Shown here: positions 1-7,745 of the stretch, in pieces | How the letters are laid out: each line of letters starts with the position of its first letter | Position numbering within the stretch: the first letter of the stretch is position 1 | Assembly: GCA_026014615.1 (NCBI GenBank) | Contig: JAOZHZ010000005.1 | Location: forward strand, 1 to 43,684 | DNA length: 43,684 bases | Direction of reading: 5' to 3' | From: Candidatus Bathyarchaeota archaeon | Lineage (GTDB): Archaea > Thermoproteota > Bathyarchaeia > Bathyarchaeales > Bathycorpusculaceae | Program-made: the position numbers and the translations under genes | Notes under the pieces: generated by a model | What the model was told of the DNA's origin: nothing | Database searches by the model: none | What the model saw: only the letters and a program-made list of their open reading frames with translations

Positions 1-388
<388 letters not shown>

Positions 389-483
389 AAGAAAGCACTT
401 TTGCTTTTTACTGGAGGAGCAAGGAGAAGTTAGCCACATCCTGGAGTACCAGGAAACGTCAAAGCCCATTTCAATCACATGTG

Positions 484-537
484 AAAAAGACAAAGAGCAA
501 GTTTTAGTTTTTTCGTGTCTTTTTGTTTTTAGATTTT
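484..537 (+). terminator. Hairpin plus T-rich tract after 16S
   Basis: AAAAAGACA (484-492) can pair with TGTCTTTTT (516-524), and the stretch from 502 to 537 is full of T runs. This fits an archaeal oligo-T termination region for the rRNA transcript. A second small hairpin, CCTGG-AGTA-CCAGG, lies at 440-453 and could belong to rRNA processing. Both roles are inferred from sequence only. Confidence 0.5.
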
Positions 538-547
538 TGATAACCGA

Positions 548-700
548 TTAGGTTCGGTATTTGATTTCGTTCATGATGTTTCTGTGTGCCTGTTGCCTGT
601 GCCTCCTCAACTCCGCGGGGTCAGCAAAAACTTCTTTGCATAGGGGGCACTCGAATTCGTCGCTCATGAACGTGGCTTTGTCATTCCACTTCGACTTCAT
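548..700 (-). CDS. Small C2H2 zinc-finger protein
   Basis: This is a 50-residue open frame starting with ATG at 700 and ending with TAA. Residues 18-39 form a classic C2H2 finger: CPLC, twelve residues, His, four residues, His (C-x2-C-x12-H-x4-H), with the expected hydrophobic F and L between the Cys and His pairs. The rest is short and charged. Single-finger miniproteins of this kind are common in archaea and are usually thought to bind nucleic acid or a protein partner, but the target here is unknown. It sits alone between the 16S terminator region and the surface-protein genes. The spacing of the metal ligands makes a chance frame unlikely. Confidence 0.72.
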   Translation of the reverse strand: MKSKWNDKATFMSDEFECPLCKEVFADPAELRRHRQQAHRNIMNEIKYRT

Positions 701-833
701 AGGTCAACCCAGACAATTGGGGCTCTAGCGGGCTATAACCGTATGTGACTACACGCCGCCACCATCAAAACCCGCCAACGTTAGCATCCAAAAATCAGCC
801 AAGACAGAAATGCATTTTCATTTGTTGCGCCAT

Positions 834-1389
834 TTAGGGTGCAGTTTGTCTTTTGTGTGCTATTGCTTCGGCGGTGATAACTGACAGCATCAGGAAAGCC
901 AGAAGTGTCCATGACGGGAACTCGGGAATACTGTCCTGCGGACCAGTTTCAGCCAGTGCCACGTCAGCCCCGCCAGCCCCGGCTGAGTACGTGTGACCCG
1001 CTATAACGAATTCGCCGCTTGAGGTTTCAACTAAGCAGCAAGCAAGGTCTTGCCCCTGCTCCCCCAAACGTCTGGTTCCACAGCGCGTTTCCGTCGCCGT
1101 CGGTTTTGACGAGCCAAAAATCAAAGTTACCGTTACCGTACGAGTTGGTGCTGCCCGCACACGCGTATCCTCCATCGGCTGTTTGGACAAGCGCGCTTGC
1201 CCCGTCTTCCCCTATTCCCCCATAAGTACAGTTCCAAAGAACAATCCCCGACGAATCCGTTTTGATGAGCCATGCATCGTGGATTCCAGCGGCAAACGAG
1301 TTTGTGCCCCCAACCAAAACATAGCCCCCGTCAGATGCCTCAATAACTGCAAACCCGTAGTCGTTGCCTTTTCCTCCGTAGGTTCGGTT
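834..1389 (-). pseudogene. 3' part of seven-repeat surface protein, cut off by a stop and a frameshift
   Basis: This continues the protein encoded at 1390-2715. The frame directly after the TGA at 1390-1392 reads NRTYGG and then two more 50-residue repeats with the DGGY and WLIKTD motifs. Near 1053-1056 (a CCCC run on the plus strand) the frame shifts by one base. The other frame resumes with a final degenerate repeat, then SIPEFPSW, a membrane helix and a basic end (HKRQ), stopping at 834. Removing one base and reading the TGA as Trp gives one continuous seven-repeat protein with a PEF-type sorting tail. As it stands this part has no start of its own. Real decay or assembly error are both possible. 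Confidence 0.75.
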
Positions 1390-2715
1390 TCACTGCATAT
1401 TGCCCGCGGCGTCGGTTTTTATGAGCCAGAAGTCGTCGGTGTCGCTGTGACCAAACGACTCCAACATGCCCAAGAAGACATATCCGCCGTCGGCTGTGTG
1501 AATCAAAGAAACCGCCCCATCATCATCTAACCCGCCGTAAGTTTGGCTCCATTCCAAGTCGCCCGCTGAATCGAATTTGATGAGCCAGCAGTCGTCACGT
1601 CCAGCACCAAAAGACAAAGTGTAACCAGCAACCGCATATCCGCCATCAGAGACTTGGACCAATGAAAAGGCAAACTCGGCTTTTGCGCCCCCGTACGTTC
1701 GGCTCCACAGCATTTCACCTGAAGCGTCGGTTTTAACCACCAAAAAATCCAGGTTCCCGCTCGCGTTTGTGTAGCCTCCAACCACAAATCCACCCTGAAC
1801 TGTTTCGACCAGACAGGTAGCAATATCCGACCCTGCACCCCCAAACGTTTTGTTCCACTCCATATTCAAAGCGCCGTCCAATTTAACTAACCAAAAGTCG
1901 TCGCTTCCCGCACCATACGAGCGAGTGTACCCTGCCAAAGCGTAACCGCCATCGGACGTTCGAATCAGCGCCAAAGCCCCATCGTCTTTTGTTCCCCCGT
2001 ACGTCAGAAGCCCCGTATCATCATCGGTTGTGACCGGTGGGTTTGAAGGCGTTTTGTTGGGGTAAGGCGAAGGCGGTGGAGTGGAGGAAGAGTTTGAAGC
2101 TGAAGGCGTTGTTGATGGCGTATGCGTCGGTGTTGCCGCGGGCAGAGTTGGGTATGGGTCTTGTGTCCTCTCCATTGTGTTTTGGGTGAACAGAATCGTT
2201 TGGGACTCAGGGTAGATTCTGAAAGCGACGGTTTGGGATATGTTGGTTTGATAGGTGCTGCGGGAATAGTTCGCGTTTGTCGTGTAGAATGCGGCGGCAA
2301 CAACCTCTATTCTTGCGGTATGTTGCTTTGAGGTTAAGTTGTTGAAGGTCACGTTGTATCTGTAAACCAACTGATTGGGGGTGCCTTCATAGCGGCGAGA
2401 AAAAGATAGGTTTCCGTCTAAGTAGACATAAACTGAGAATTCTCCGATTATAGGGTCATAGATGATACCAAGCTGGTCTTTGTAAGAATCCCAAGAAGAA
2501 GGCTCTATAACCGTGAAACGCAAATCAAAAGAGTTGCAAGCGTAGGCGGATGAATAGTTTTTTGGGGGCGGGACGTGTAGGGTGGGCAAGTCGGTGCTGG
2601 GCGCGGGTGGATAAGGAACTGGATTCGCCTTTGCCCCTTCAATAACCGGCATTCCAACTACTAACGAGACTAAGAATGAGGAGAGGAGGATTGCCTGTAG
2701 GGTTTTTCTATCCAT
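1390..2715 (-). CDS. Secreted repeat protein, propeller-like, ends at a premature TGA
   Basis: The 441 residues begin with a signal peptide (hydrophobic residues about 8-25). A beta-rich domain follows to about residue 185, then a Ser/Thr/Pro-rich linker (about 190-232), then four repeats of roughly 50 residues carrying DGGY, DDFWLIK and W-[NS]-x-TYGG. Three more repeats lie beyond the stop, giving seven, which suggests a seven-bladed propeller. The stop replaces the Trp that every other complete repeat has before NxTYGG or SxTYGG, so TGG to TGA is the simplest reading. The 3' end of the upstream gene (2708) overlaps this start by 8 bases, so the two genes are probably cotranscribed. The fold is inferred from repeat number and pattern; the binding partner is unknown. 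Confidence 0.75.
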   Translation of the reverse strand: MDRKTLQAILLSSFLVSLVVGMPVIEGAKANPVPYPPAPSTDLPTLHVPPPKNYSSAYACNSFDLRFTVIEPSSWDSYKDQLGIIYDPIIGEFSVYVYLDGNLSFSRRYEGTPNQLVYRYNVTFNNLTSKQHTARIEVVAAAFYTTNANYSRSTYQTNISQTVAFRIYPESQTILFTQNTMERTQDPYPTLPAATPTHTPSTTPSASNSSSTPPPSPYPNKTPSNPPVTTDDDTGLLTYGGTKDDGALALIRTSDGGYALAGYTRSYGAGSDDFWLVKLDGALNMEWNKTFGGAGSDIATCLVETVQGGFVVGGYTNASGNLDFLVVKTDASGEMLWSRTYGGAKAEFAFSLVQVSDGGYAVAGYTLSFGAGRDDCWLIKFDSAGDLEWSQTYGGLDDDGAVSLIHTADGGYVFLGMLESFGHSDTDDFWLIKTDAAGNMQ

Positions 2716-3742
2716 TTCTTTTTCCCTTTTGCTTATAAATCAGCAACGAAGCTGAAGCCGTAAACACCAAAAGTATCCATGTTGGGAACTCTGGGACTGA
2801 AGGCGAAGGGGTCACCTCTACTGTTGGTTGTTGTGTTGGAGAAGGTGAAACATTTGGACCTGAAGGAGCGTTTAGTGATGGAGCAAATGAATCTGCTTGG
2901 TTGACAAGAGGGTAATAATCTATGTTGTTTTCGTCAATTACATATGGAGTGTTCCATATCTCTGAGTTGTCCACTTCCGAAGCGTTTGGGTATTTTGTTT
3001 GATAGTCTTCCCAGTAGTTTCCCTCCGGCGGATAGCCATTGTCCCAAATGTTTTTGCTTAACCCTTCTGTTCCGATGTATACTCCACGAGTATTGTCCAT
3101 GAAATTATTGTGGTAGATGGTGTTGTGCGAGCAGTTGTATAGTATGATTCCTGCGCTGGTATGGTCCCAGCCAGTTGACATGTTTGTTATGTTGTTTCTT
3201 GTAATCAGGTTGCTTGCGCTTCTTGTCATTAGAATACTGCATTTGTCGCCTCCAATGTTGTTTCCCGCAATTGTTGTTGAGGTGCTTCTGTCAACGTTAA
3301 TTGCGCTTAGTTCAGACCCGGGCTGGTCACCACTTGTTAAGTTGTTGTTTAGGATAGAAACGTTTGAGACGTTAAACAAGAGAATGCACTGTGAGCTACT
3401 GATTGACCAGTTTTGAATTGTCACGTTGGACTCATCAGTTATTGAGATTAACCTATTACTGCTGTACCCGTTTCCGTCAAGCGTTACGTTGCCTGTGTCT
3501 ACCCATATTTCGCGGTTCACAAGGTCGCCTGTCAAAAAATATTTGCTGCCATTCTGCTTTATTGGCGTATTTGAAGGGCTGATTACGCCGTCACTACTGG
3601 TTACGATACCGTTACTGCCAATTATGATGGCTGGTTCAGGTGCCCCAAAACTAAGCCCTAATTGAGCTGCTCCGTACAAACAGGATAGTAGCGTAACTAT
3701 CGTTGTTAGTGCCATGAGTGATTTATTCCCCATAGCCATCAT
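2708..3742 (-). CDS. Parallel beta-helix (NosD-type) surface protein with PEF-type tail
   Basis: A signal peptide (MALTTIVTLLSCLYG) is followed by repeated short Asn-rich turns such as NNNLTSG, NNITNMS and HNNFMDN, typical of right-handed parallel beta-helix (PbH1/NosD) repeats. The block GNYWEDY...NTPYVIDENN...DYYPL is shared with the protein at 42472-43684. A Pro/Ser/Thr linker leads to VPEFPTW, a membrane helix and KQKGKR, a likely archaeosortase-type or membrane-anchoring tail. The start is set at the MMAMGNK methionines (3742), directly before the signal peptide; an open frame runs upstream to 3835 but looks like leader. The first bases of the next gene overlap this 3' end. It probably displays a carbohydrate-binding or adhesive helix outside the cell; its ligand is unknown. 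Confidence 0.8.
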   Translation of the reverse strand: MMAMGNKSLMALTTIVTLLSCLYGAAQLGLSFGAPEPAIIIGSNGIVTSSDGVISPSNTPIKQNGSKYFLTGDLVNREIWVDTGNVTLDGNGYSSNRLISITDESNVTIQNWSISSSQCILLFNVSNVSILNNNLTSGDQPGSELSAINVDRSTSTTIAGNNIGGDKCSILMTRSASNLITRNNITNMSTGWDHTSAGIILYNCSHNTIYHNNFMDNTRGVYIGTEGLSKNIWDNGYPPEGNYWEDYQTKYPNASEVDNSEIWNTPYVIDENNIDYYPLVNQADSFAPSLNAPSGPNVSPSPTQQPTVEVTPSPSVPEFPTWILLVFTASASLLIYKQKGKRNG

Positions 3743-3777
3743 CGGGTAATTATGGGTGCAACTCGGGTAAAAACTTG

Positions 3778-4115
3778 TTTGTAAAAGTTCCTTGTGTAAA
3801 GAAAAACATACTACACTTTCTTTTGCCTTGACCACTTTTAATTGGTGTCCTCTTAACCTTTAAAACATGATTTTGTTTTACTTCACAAGACCTTCTAAGT
3901 AGGTTTTAGCTGTCGATCTTGTTGTGCAAAAACTAAACTGTTTTAAGACATGATACAGTTGGTTGATACTTAGCAGCAGTTGGTTTTAGTTGGATAGACT
4001 GCTTGTTTCATTTATCTTGCCGTGATTGTCATGAAGTTGGCGCTTTCCGTTTCAAAGAAGCACATGAACCGAGCTTCAGGGTTTACTGAAGAACTCGTTT
4101 TTACAGTAGTTGATT
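3778..4115. repeat. Intergenic duplication, copy A
   Basis: About 338 bases here match 9664-9998 with long shared blocks such as TAGTTGGATAGACTGCTTG and GAAGAACTCGTTTTTACAG. The copy covers the promoter region of the beta-helix gene on the minus strand and the first codons of the gene at 4031 on the plus strand. Copy B stops at GATT and then joins a different duplicated segment. The copies have diverged by clear substitutions and small indels, so the duplication is not recent. Confidence 0.85.
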
Positions 4116-4438
4116 TGGATAAAGCAAGCTATCCTTTGAATTTTGTTTGCCTTTTGCCAAAAAGGCTCGAAAAAGACAGTAAACCAAACAGTAAATTTCT
4201 TAATATCTTTGGAAAAGAAAGCAATCAAACAGCCATTAAGCTTCTGACTAGTTTACTCAGACGTGAAACCGATGTTGCAGTAAAAAAAGAGATTGAAAAA
4301 CGCTTGAAAGCTCTGCAGCCCATGCCAACAATAAGCGCTAAATGTTCTAGTTGCGGTTGTGTTTTTGAACCTAAGAAATTAGGGATGTTTTTGCAGAAAA
4401 CGTGCCAAAAATGCAGAAGCAAACATAAGTTAGCTTGA
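4031..4438 (+). CDS. Uncharacterised protein with C-terminal zinc ribbon
   Basis: I do not recognise the N-terminal part (about residues 1-100), which is mixed alpha/beta in look and ends in a charged helix (ETDVAVKKEIEKRLKAL). The C-terminus has CSSCGC and, 18 residues on, CQKC, a two-knuckle zinc ribbon. Proteins like this often bind RNA, DNA or a partner, but no specific role can be assigned. ATG at 4031 is preferred. An in-frame GTG at 4022 is an alternative, and both are conserved in the truncated copy at 9914. A run of eight T follows the stop. The gene diverges from the beta-helix gene, and the shared intergenic region is itself duplicated elsewhere in the window. Confidence 0.7.
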   Translation: MKLALSVSKKHMNRASGFTEELVFTVVDLDKASYPLNFVCLLPKRLEKDSKPNSKFLNIFGKESNQTAIKLLTSLLRRETDVAVKKEIEKRLKALQPMPTISAKCSSCGCVFEPKKLGMFLQKTCQKCRSKHKLA

Positions 4439-4449
4439 TGATCTGACTA

Positions 4450-4457
4450 TTTTTTTT
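4450..4457 (+). terminator. Oligo-T tract after the zinc-ribbon gene
   Basis: Eight consecutive T lie 12 bases past the stop at 4438. Oligo-T in the coding strand is the usual archaeal intrinsic termination signal. There is no hairpin. Confidence 0.45.
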
Positions 4458-4546
4458 CAACATTCTAAAGCAGTTAATAACAGTACAACAGAAAACAAAC
4501 GTTGCTTAATTAGTCGCTTCATCATATTGTGTTAAGGCGATTTGTC

Positions 4547-4654
4547 ATGAATTGGTACGCGATGGCTTTTGCTATATCCATATTTGTTGCGATGATTTTG
4601 GCAGGTTACTACTTGACAAAAAAGTACCTGTCTGATCACACTTATGAAGCCTAA
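4547..4654 (+). CDS. 35-residue single-helix membrane protein
   Basis: An ATG-to-TAA frame encodes 35 residues: MNWYAMAFAISIF starts a helix of about 20 hydrophobic residues ending at LAGYY, followed by a basic stretch (LTKKY) and a polar end. The arrangement (short N-terminus, one helix, positive C-terminal side) looks like a genuine one-pass membrane miniprotein rather than a random frame. No function can be assigned. It lies alone in the 300-base gap between the zinc-ribbon and TRAM genes, with TA-rich DNA before it but no strong ribosome site. Conservation in related genomes would decide. Confidence 0.45.
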   Translation: MNWYAMAFAISIFVAMILAGYYLTKKYLSDHTYEA

Positions 4655-4917
4655 TTCTAAACATAAGTACATGTAATTTCGTATTGTGTTACTTTTGTCT
4701 TTGTTTCAACTAAAGTTTGCATTTTTAGAAGTGGGCAGGTTTAGGTTGTGGAGATTTGAGTGGGCTGGAGACGACGCTCCGTGACTCTTCTCCAACGAAC
4801 CTAACCACTCTGGAGATTGCAGAACAGAATTTTAAGTTTTATGGATTACAGAACCATTTTTCTTTCCGCATTCTTGGTGGTTTTGTTCGGGTTCTGTGGT
4901 GGTGGTTATATGTTAGT

Positions 4918-5196
4918 ATGTACTATCTTGTCAGTGAGAGGTCTGATATTATTAGTCCCAGAAAACGTGCACCAAGAAACGCAAAAAACAGACGCGGCAG
5001 AGGTATAGAAAGCCTGCCCGTGAAACTTGGAGAAACCTACGAAGTAGACATAATTGATATGACACCAAATGGGGAGGGCATCGCAAAGGTCCATAATTTC
5101 TCTATATTTGTACCCAACGCAAAGTTGGGTGAACACGTAAAAGTGCAGATAACTCAACTGCAGATGTCCGCTGCAGACGCCGTACTCGTAAACTGA
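4918..5196 (+). CDS. Stand-alone TRAM-domain RNA-binding protein
   Basis: The last 60 residues are a TRAM domain: PVKLGETYEVDI, then NGEGIAKV, F-x-IFVPNAKLGE and HVKVQI. This is the five-strand OB-like fold found at the end of tRNA-modifying enzymes and as small free proteins in archaea, where they bind RNA and have been proposed as RNA chaperones. A basic, flexible stretch (RKRAPRNAKNRRGRG) precedes it, also typical. The start is uncertain. ATG 4918 gives 92 residues, a usual length. The frame stays open to a TTG at 4756, but that extension is unlike the family. Another frame across 4841-5008 encodes a hydrophobic peptide, judged a shadow. A broken zinc-ribbon gene follows. Confidence 0.7.
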   Translation: MYYLVSERSDIISPRKRAPRNAKNRRGRGIESLPVKLGETYEVDIIDMTPNGEGIAKVHNFSIFVPNAKLGEHVKVQITQLQMSAADAVLVN

Positions 5197-5218
5197 CCCT
5201 GAAAGGCGGGGAGATGGC

Positions 5219-5358
5219 ATGCCCGTTTTCTGTTGTACTGTGTGTGGGAAAAAGGTAGGGCAGAGTTCGAGTTAAGCTGCAAGGGTGATGCTAAACGCAA
5301 CGTGGAGAAGGCTCCGTGGTGCTGCGGCAAACCCATGATTGAAGCCATAGACGATTAA
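5219..5358 (+). pseudogene. Frameshifted small zinc-ribbon protein
   Basis: ATG at 5219, preceded by a GGCGGGGAG ribosome site, opens MPVFCCTVCGKKVG and then runs into a stop. From 5260 a second frame reads AEFELSCKGDAKRNV, then APWCCGKPMIEAIDD and TAA at 5358. Put together this is a 46-residue protein with CxVC and CC-GKPM pairs, a form common among archaeal rubredoxin-like or zinc-ribbon miniproteins. One missing base, most simply a GGGG run shortened to GGG at 5258-5260, would restore it. Whether the lesion is biological or a sequencing error cannot be told from one sequence. Confidence 0.55.
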
Positions 5359-5360
5359 CG

Positions 5361-6269
5361 TTAACCTAAAAATAGCCCTACGACAAAACTCAACAGGGGT
5401 GCAGCCACCCACCCCGCCGCGATGGTCAAGAACGGCTTTAGGGACACAAACTTTGTTTTGTAAGAGAAACCTGCCCCGAAAACCGCCGCCGAAGTTGCCT
5501 GTGTATTAGACAACGGGATGTTCAAGACAGTGGCGGCTTCTACCAGAACCGTGGATGCAACCAGCGTAGCCTCCGCATTTGTGTAGCGCATCAAATAGAA
5601 CTCCTGCGCAACTCGCCTGATGGCTCCCTTGCCCAGCAGAAACGTACCCAAAAAGATACCCACAACAGCCGCCAAAACCGACGCTGCGTTGAATCCGCCC
5701 ACTGCAACCACCAACCCCAACGTGTTCGCGCCCAGAACGTAAGCCGAAGTCAATGACAACACGATAAGCAGCACCTTGTACGCTTGCAGTCGACGCCAAA
5801 AATTCTTTGGCCAACCACGATTAAAGAAGCGGATTAAACCGAATGCTAAAGCAAACGCCACCACGGGTGCAGCAACCCAAGTTAGAGCCACCTGCCAAAG
5901 GTAGCCCCCGTTGACGTTTACGCCGCCAGCTACAGAGAAACCTGCCAGTAACCCAACCAGCGACATGTTCAGAGACAGGGGAACCCGAATTAACGCTGCC
6001 AGAGAAAAAACCAGAATCGCCACCAGCAACGCCTCCATCCGCAGAATCGCTGAAACGTTAGGCAACAACGTGTTCACTGACTGGGTCATGGCGGCGCCCT
6101 GAATTAGCAGCCCAGCCGAAAAGCCCACCGCGCCCAGAATTATGTCCAATCGTTTGGTGATTATGCGGCTGCCAACTGCAGGTCCAACGCAGACGGACAG
6201 GTTATTGCCTGAAACCAGTATCACCGTTAAAAACGTTAACGCTACAAGGGCAACGGAGAGCAACTGCAT
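5361..6269 (-). CDS. pit: PiT-family inorganic phosphate transporter
   Basis: This 302-residue membrane protein carries about nine to ten hydrophobic segments and the two half-repeats of the PiT family. The first signature is SGNNLSVCVGPAVGSR near residues 20-35, and the second is YVLGANTLGLVVA near 178-190. PLSNTQATSAAVFG near 256-270 matches the conserved late loop. Members take up phosphate with H+ or Na+. The gene lies 7 bases after the DUF47 partner on the same strand, a standard archaeal and bacterial pairing. The canonical GNDxANAxG is GNNLSVCVG/GANTLG here, as often seen in archaeal members, so the substrate could differ (sulfate is a known alternative for PiT-like proteins). Confidence 0.88.
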   Translation of the reverse strand: MQLLSVALVALTFLTVILVSGNNLSVCVGPAVGSRIITKRLDIILGAVGFSAGLLIQGAAMTQSVNTLLPNVSAILRMEALLVAILVFSLAALIRVPLSLNMSLVGLLAGFSVAGGVNVNGGYLWQVALTWVAAPVVAFALAFGLIRFFNRGWPKNFWRRLQAYKVLLIVLSLTSAYVLGANTLGLVVAVGGFNAASVLAAVVGIFLGTFLLGKGAIRRVAQEFYLMRYTNAEATLVASTVLVEAATVLNIPLSNTQATSAAVFGAGFSYKTKFVSLKPFLTIAAGWVAAPLLSFVVGLFLG

Positions 6270-6276
6270 GGAGGAG

Positions 6277-6951
6277 TCACTTAAGAATCGACGTTACTAC
6301 TGAGACAATCATGTCGGAGAGGTCTTCGCAGTTGTCTAAGATGTCGTCGGTTTTATGCAGCATTTCTGTGTGGTGGTGGAACTGCAGAAAATGCATTTTT
6401 GGCGCCGCAGTGTAGAGTTTGTCATAGCCGCCGTCTTTGACGTCGTCGCCCTGCTCTTCCAAAGCCTCGATTTCCTTGTGCAGCCGCAGAATCTGGGGCA
6501 CGCTGTCGGTGGAAAGCATCTGTTTAAGCTTGGAGAGCATTTGGTCCGCGAAGTCGAACAGGTTCTCGTAGACTGCCGTCCAATCCTTTTCGGGTTGTAC
6601 CTCAAAACCTGTGGAAGCAGCTTTTGAAAGGCGGAAAAGTTCTCTGGCAAGGTAATAGTATATGTCTACTATGTCGTCGGCTGCTTGAACGGCTTCAATG
6701 AGGTTGTCGATTATGTTGGGGCTGATGGCTCCCCCCGTGATTTCTTCGCCTAGCTTGAAGGTGATTTCGTCTGCCTGCCGCTCCAGCGTCCGCATAGCCC
6801 GTACATTTTCGGCAAGCGAGGCGTCGCTGTAGCCCGCTTCGAACATGGCTTGCATGAGGGTGTTGGCTTGGGAGGCTACGTCGAGAATTTGAATAAGCTC
6901 TGTGAATATGGTTTTTTCGCCGACGACAAAGATGCCTTTGAGCCTCTTCAA
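6277..6951 (-). CDS. DUF47 / PhoU-like Pit accessory protein
   Basis: This 224-residue all-helical protein matches the DUF47 family: repeated acidic-basic helices with E-x2-AD-E-I (ERQADEIT) and AVQAADDIVDIYY, and a second bundle with ALEEQGDDVKDGGYDKLY. These E/D-rich motifs bind metal clusters in PhoU-like proteins. DUF47 genes are normally coupled to PiT transporters and are thought to control their activity. The start is TTG at 6951, with AGGAG about ten bases upstream and the sequence KRLKGIFVVGEKTIF following. It comes first in a two-gene operon with the transporter. Its promoter segment (6936-7030) is duplicated at 9999-10094. Confidence 0.85.
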   Translation of the reverse strand: MKRLKGIFVVGEKTIFTELIQILDVASQANTLMQAMFEAGYSDASLAENVRAMRTLERQADEITFKLGEEITGGAISPNIIDNLIEAVQAADDIVDIYYYLARELFRLSKAASTGFEVQPEKDWTAVYENLFDFADQMLSKLKQMLSTDSVPQILRLHKEIEALEEQGDDVKDGGYDKLYTAAPKMHFLQFHHHTEMLHKTDDILDNCEDLSDMIVSVVTSILK

Positions 6952-7030
6952 CGCAAAACGCTCCTAAACAATGGTACGTGTAGTTGGCTATTAAACTTCA
7001 CGAACAACCCGTGTGCATGAAGAATTTAAA
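6936..7030. repeat. Duplicated 5' segment of the DUF47 gene, source copy
   Basis: About 95 bases covering the first codons and upstream region of the DUF47 gene match 9999-10094 in the same orientation. Shared blocks include AAAACGCTCCTAAA and the stretch around TTATTAAACTTC. The second copy is fused directly to copy B of the 3778-4115 repeat. Confidence 0.75.
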
Positions 7031-7061
7031 ACAAACCCCCTTTAACCTATACTGACCTGTC

Positions 7062-7745
7062 ATGTCTCAAATAATTGACGCCCTGAAGCAGCGGCGTAGC
7101 ATCCGAAAATACCAACCCCGCTCCGTACCCAAAGAAACCCTGCGCCAAATCTTGGAAACCGCATCGTACGCGCCGTCAGCCCACAACGCCCAACCATGGA
7201 GGTTCATAGTCCTAACTGAAGCTGAAGACAAAACCGTTTTGGCTGATGCTATGGCTCAGGTTTGGCTGGTTGAGCTAGAAAAAGACGGCTCACCCAAAAA
7301 AATGCGGTGGGCAACAGTCAACCGATCCATTGACCGTTTCACATCTGCACCCGTTCTCCTTTTGGCGTGCATGTCGATGGAGAACATGGATGTTTACTCC
7401 GACGAGAAACGGCAACGCGCCGAACACGATTTAGCTGTGCAAAGTTTAGCGGCTGCAACCCAGAACCTACTTCTTGCCGCCCACGCAAACGGGTTAGGCG
7501 CTTGCTGGTATTGTGCGCCGATTTTCTGCCAAGACGCAGTCCGCCAAGCACTGGGAATCCCTGACAACGTGGAGCCGCAGGCGCTGCTTACGCTTGGTTA
7601 CCCCGCAGAAACCCCCAAAACGCCCAAACGGCTTGCTTTTGAAAATTTTGTTTTCTACGGGAAAATGGGGTTGGGTTCAGGAAGTTTAAGTTGTAAAAAG
7701 ATGGGTTTAAGGAGTGGCTCTGGTTACTTTCTTTTTTCTTTGTAA
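7062..7745 (+). CDS. Nitroreductase-family FMN oxidoreductase
   Basis: The opening MSQIIDALKQRRSIRKY and then APSAHNAQPWRFIVL (about residues 37-51) are the flavin-binding hallmarks of the nitroreductase fold. AATQNLLLAAHANGLGACW near 134-152 and LGIPDNVEPQALLTLGYP near 168-185 are further conserved blocks. Such enzymes use NAD(P)H or another reductant on nitro compounds, quinones or cofactors; the natural substrate here is unknown. The family core ends around the FYGK motif, and about 25 extra residues follow, rich in Gly and Ser, reaching 39 bases into the end of the convergent gene. A lost or mutated stop codon is possible. ATG at 7062 lies close to the divergent DUF47 promoter. Confidence 0.88.
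   Translation: MSQIIDALKQRRSIRKYQPRSVPKETLRQILETASYAPSAHNAQPWRFIVLTEAEDKTVLADAMAQVWLVELEKDGSPKKMRWATVNRSIDRFTSAPVLLLACMSMENMDVYSDEKRQRAEHDLAVQSLAAATQNLLLAAHANGLGACWYCAPIFCQDAVRQALGIPDNVEPQALLTLGYPAETPKTPKRLAFENFVFYGKMGLGSGSLSCKKMGLRSGSGYFLFSL

Noticed and set aside
4841..5008. Hydrophobic 55-residue frame (MDYRTIFLSAFLVVLFG...)
   Set aside because: It overlaps the TRAM gene in another frame, has no ribosome site or well-placed TATA box, and ends in the TRAM basic region. Most likely a shadow frame, though a small membrane peptide cannot be fully excluded.
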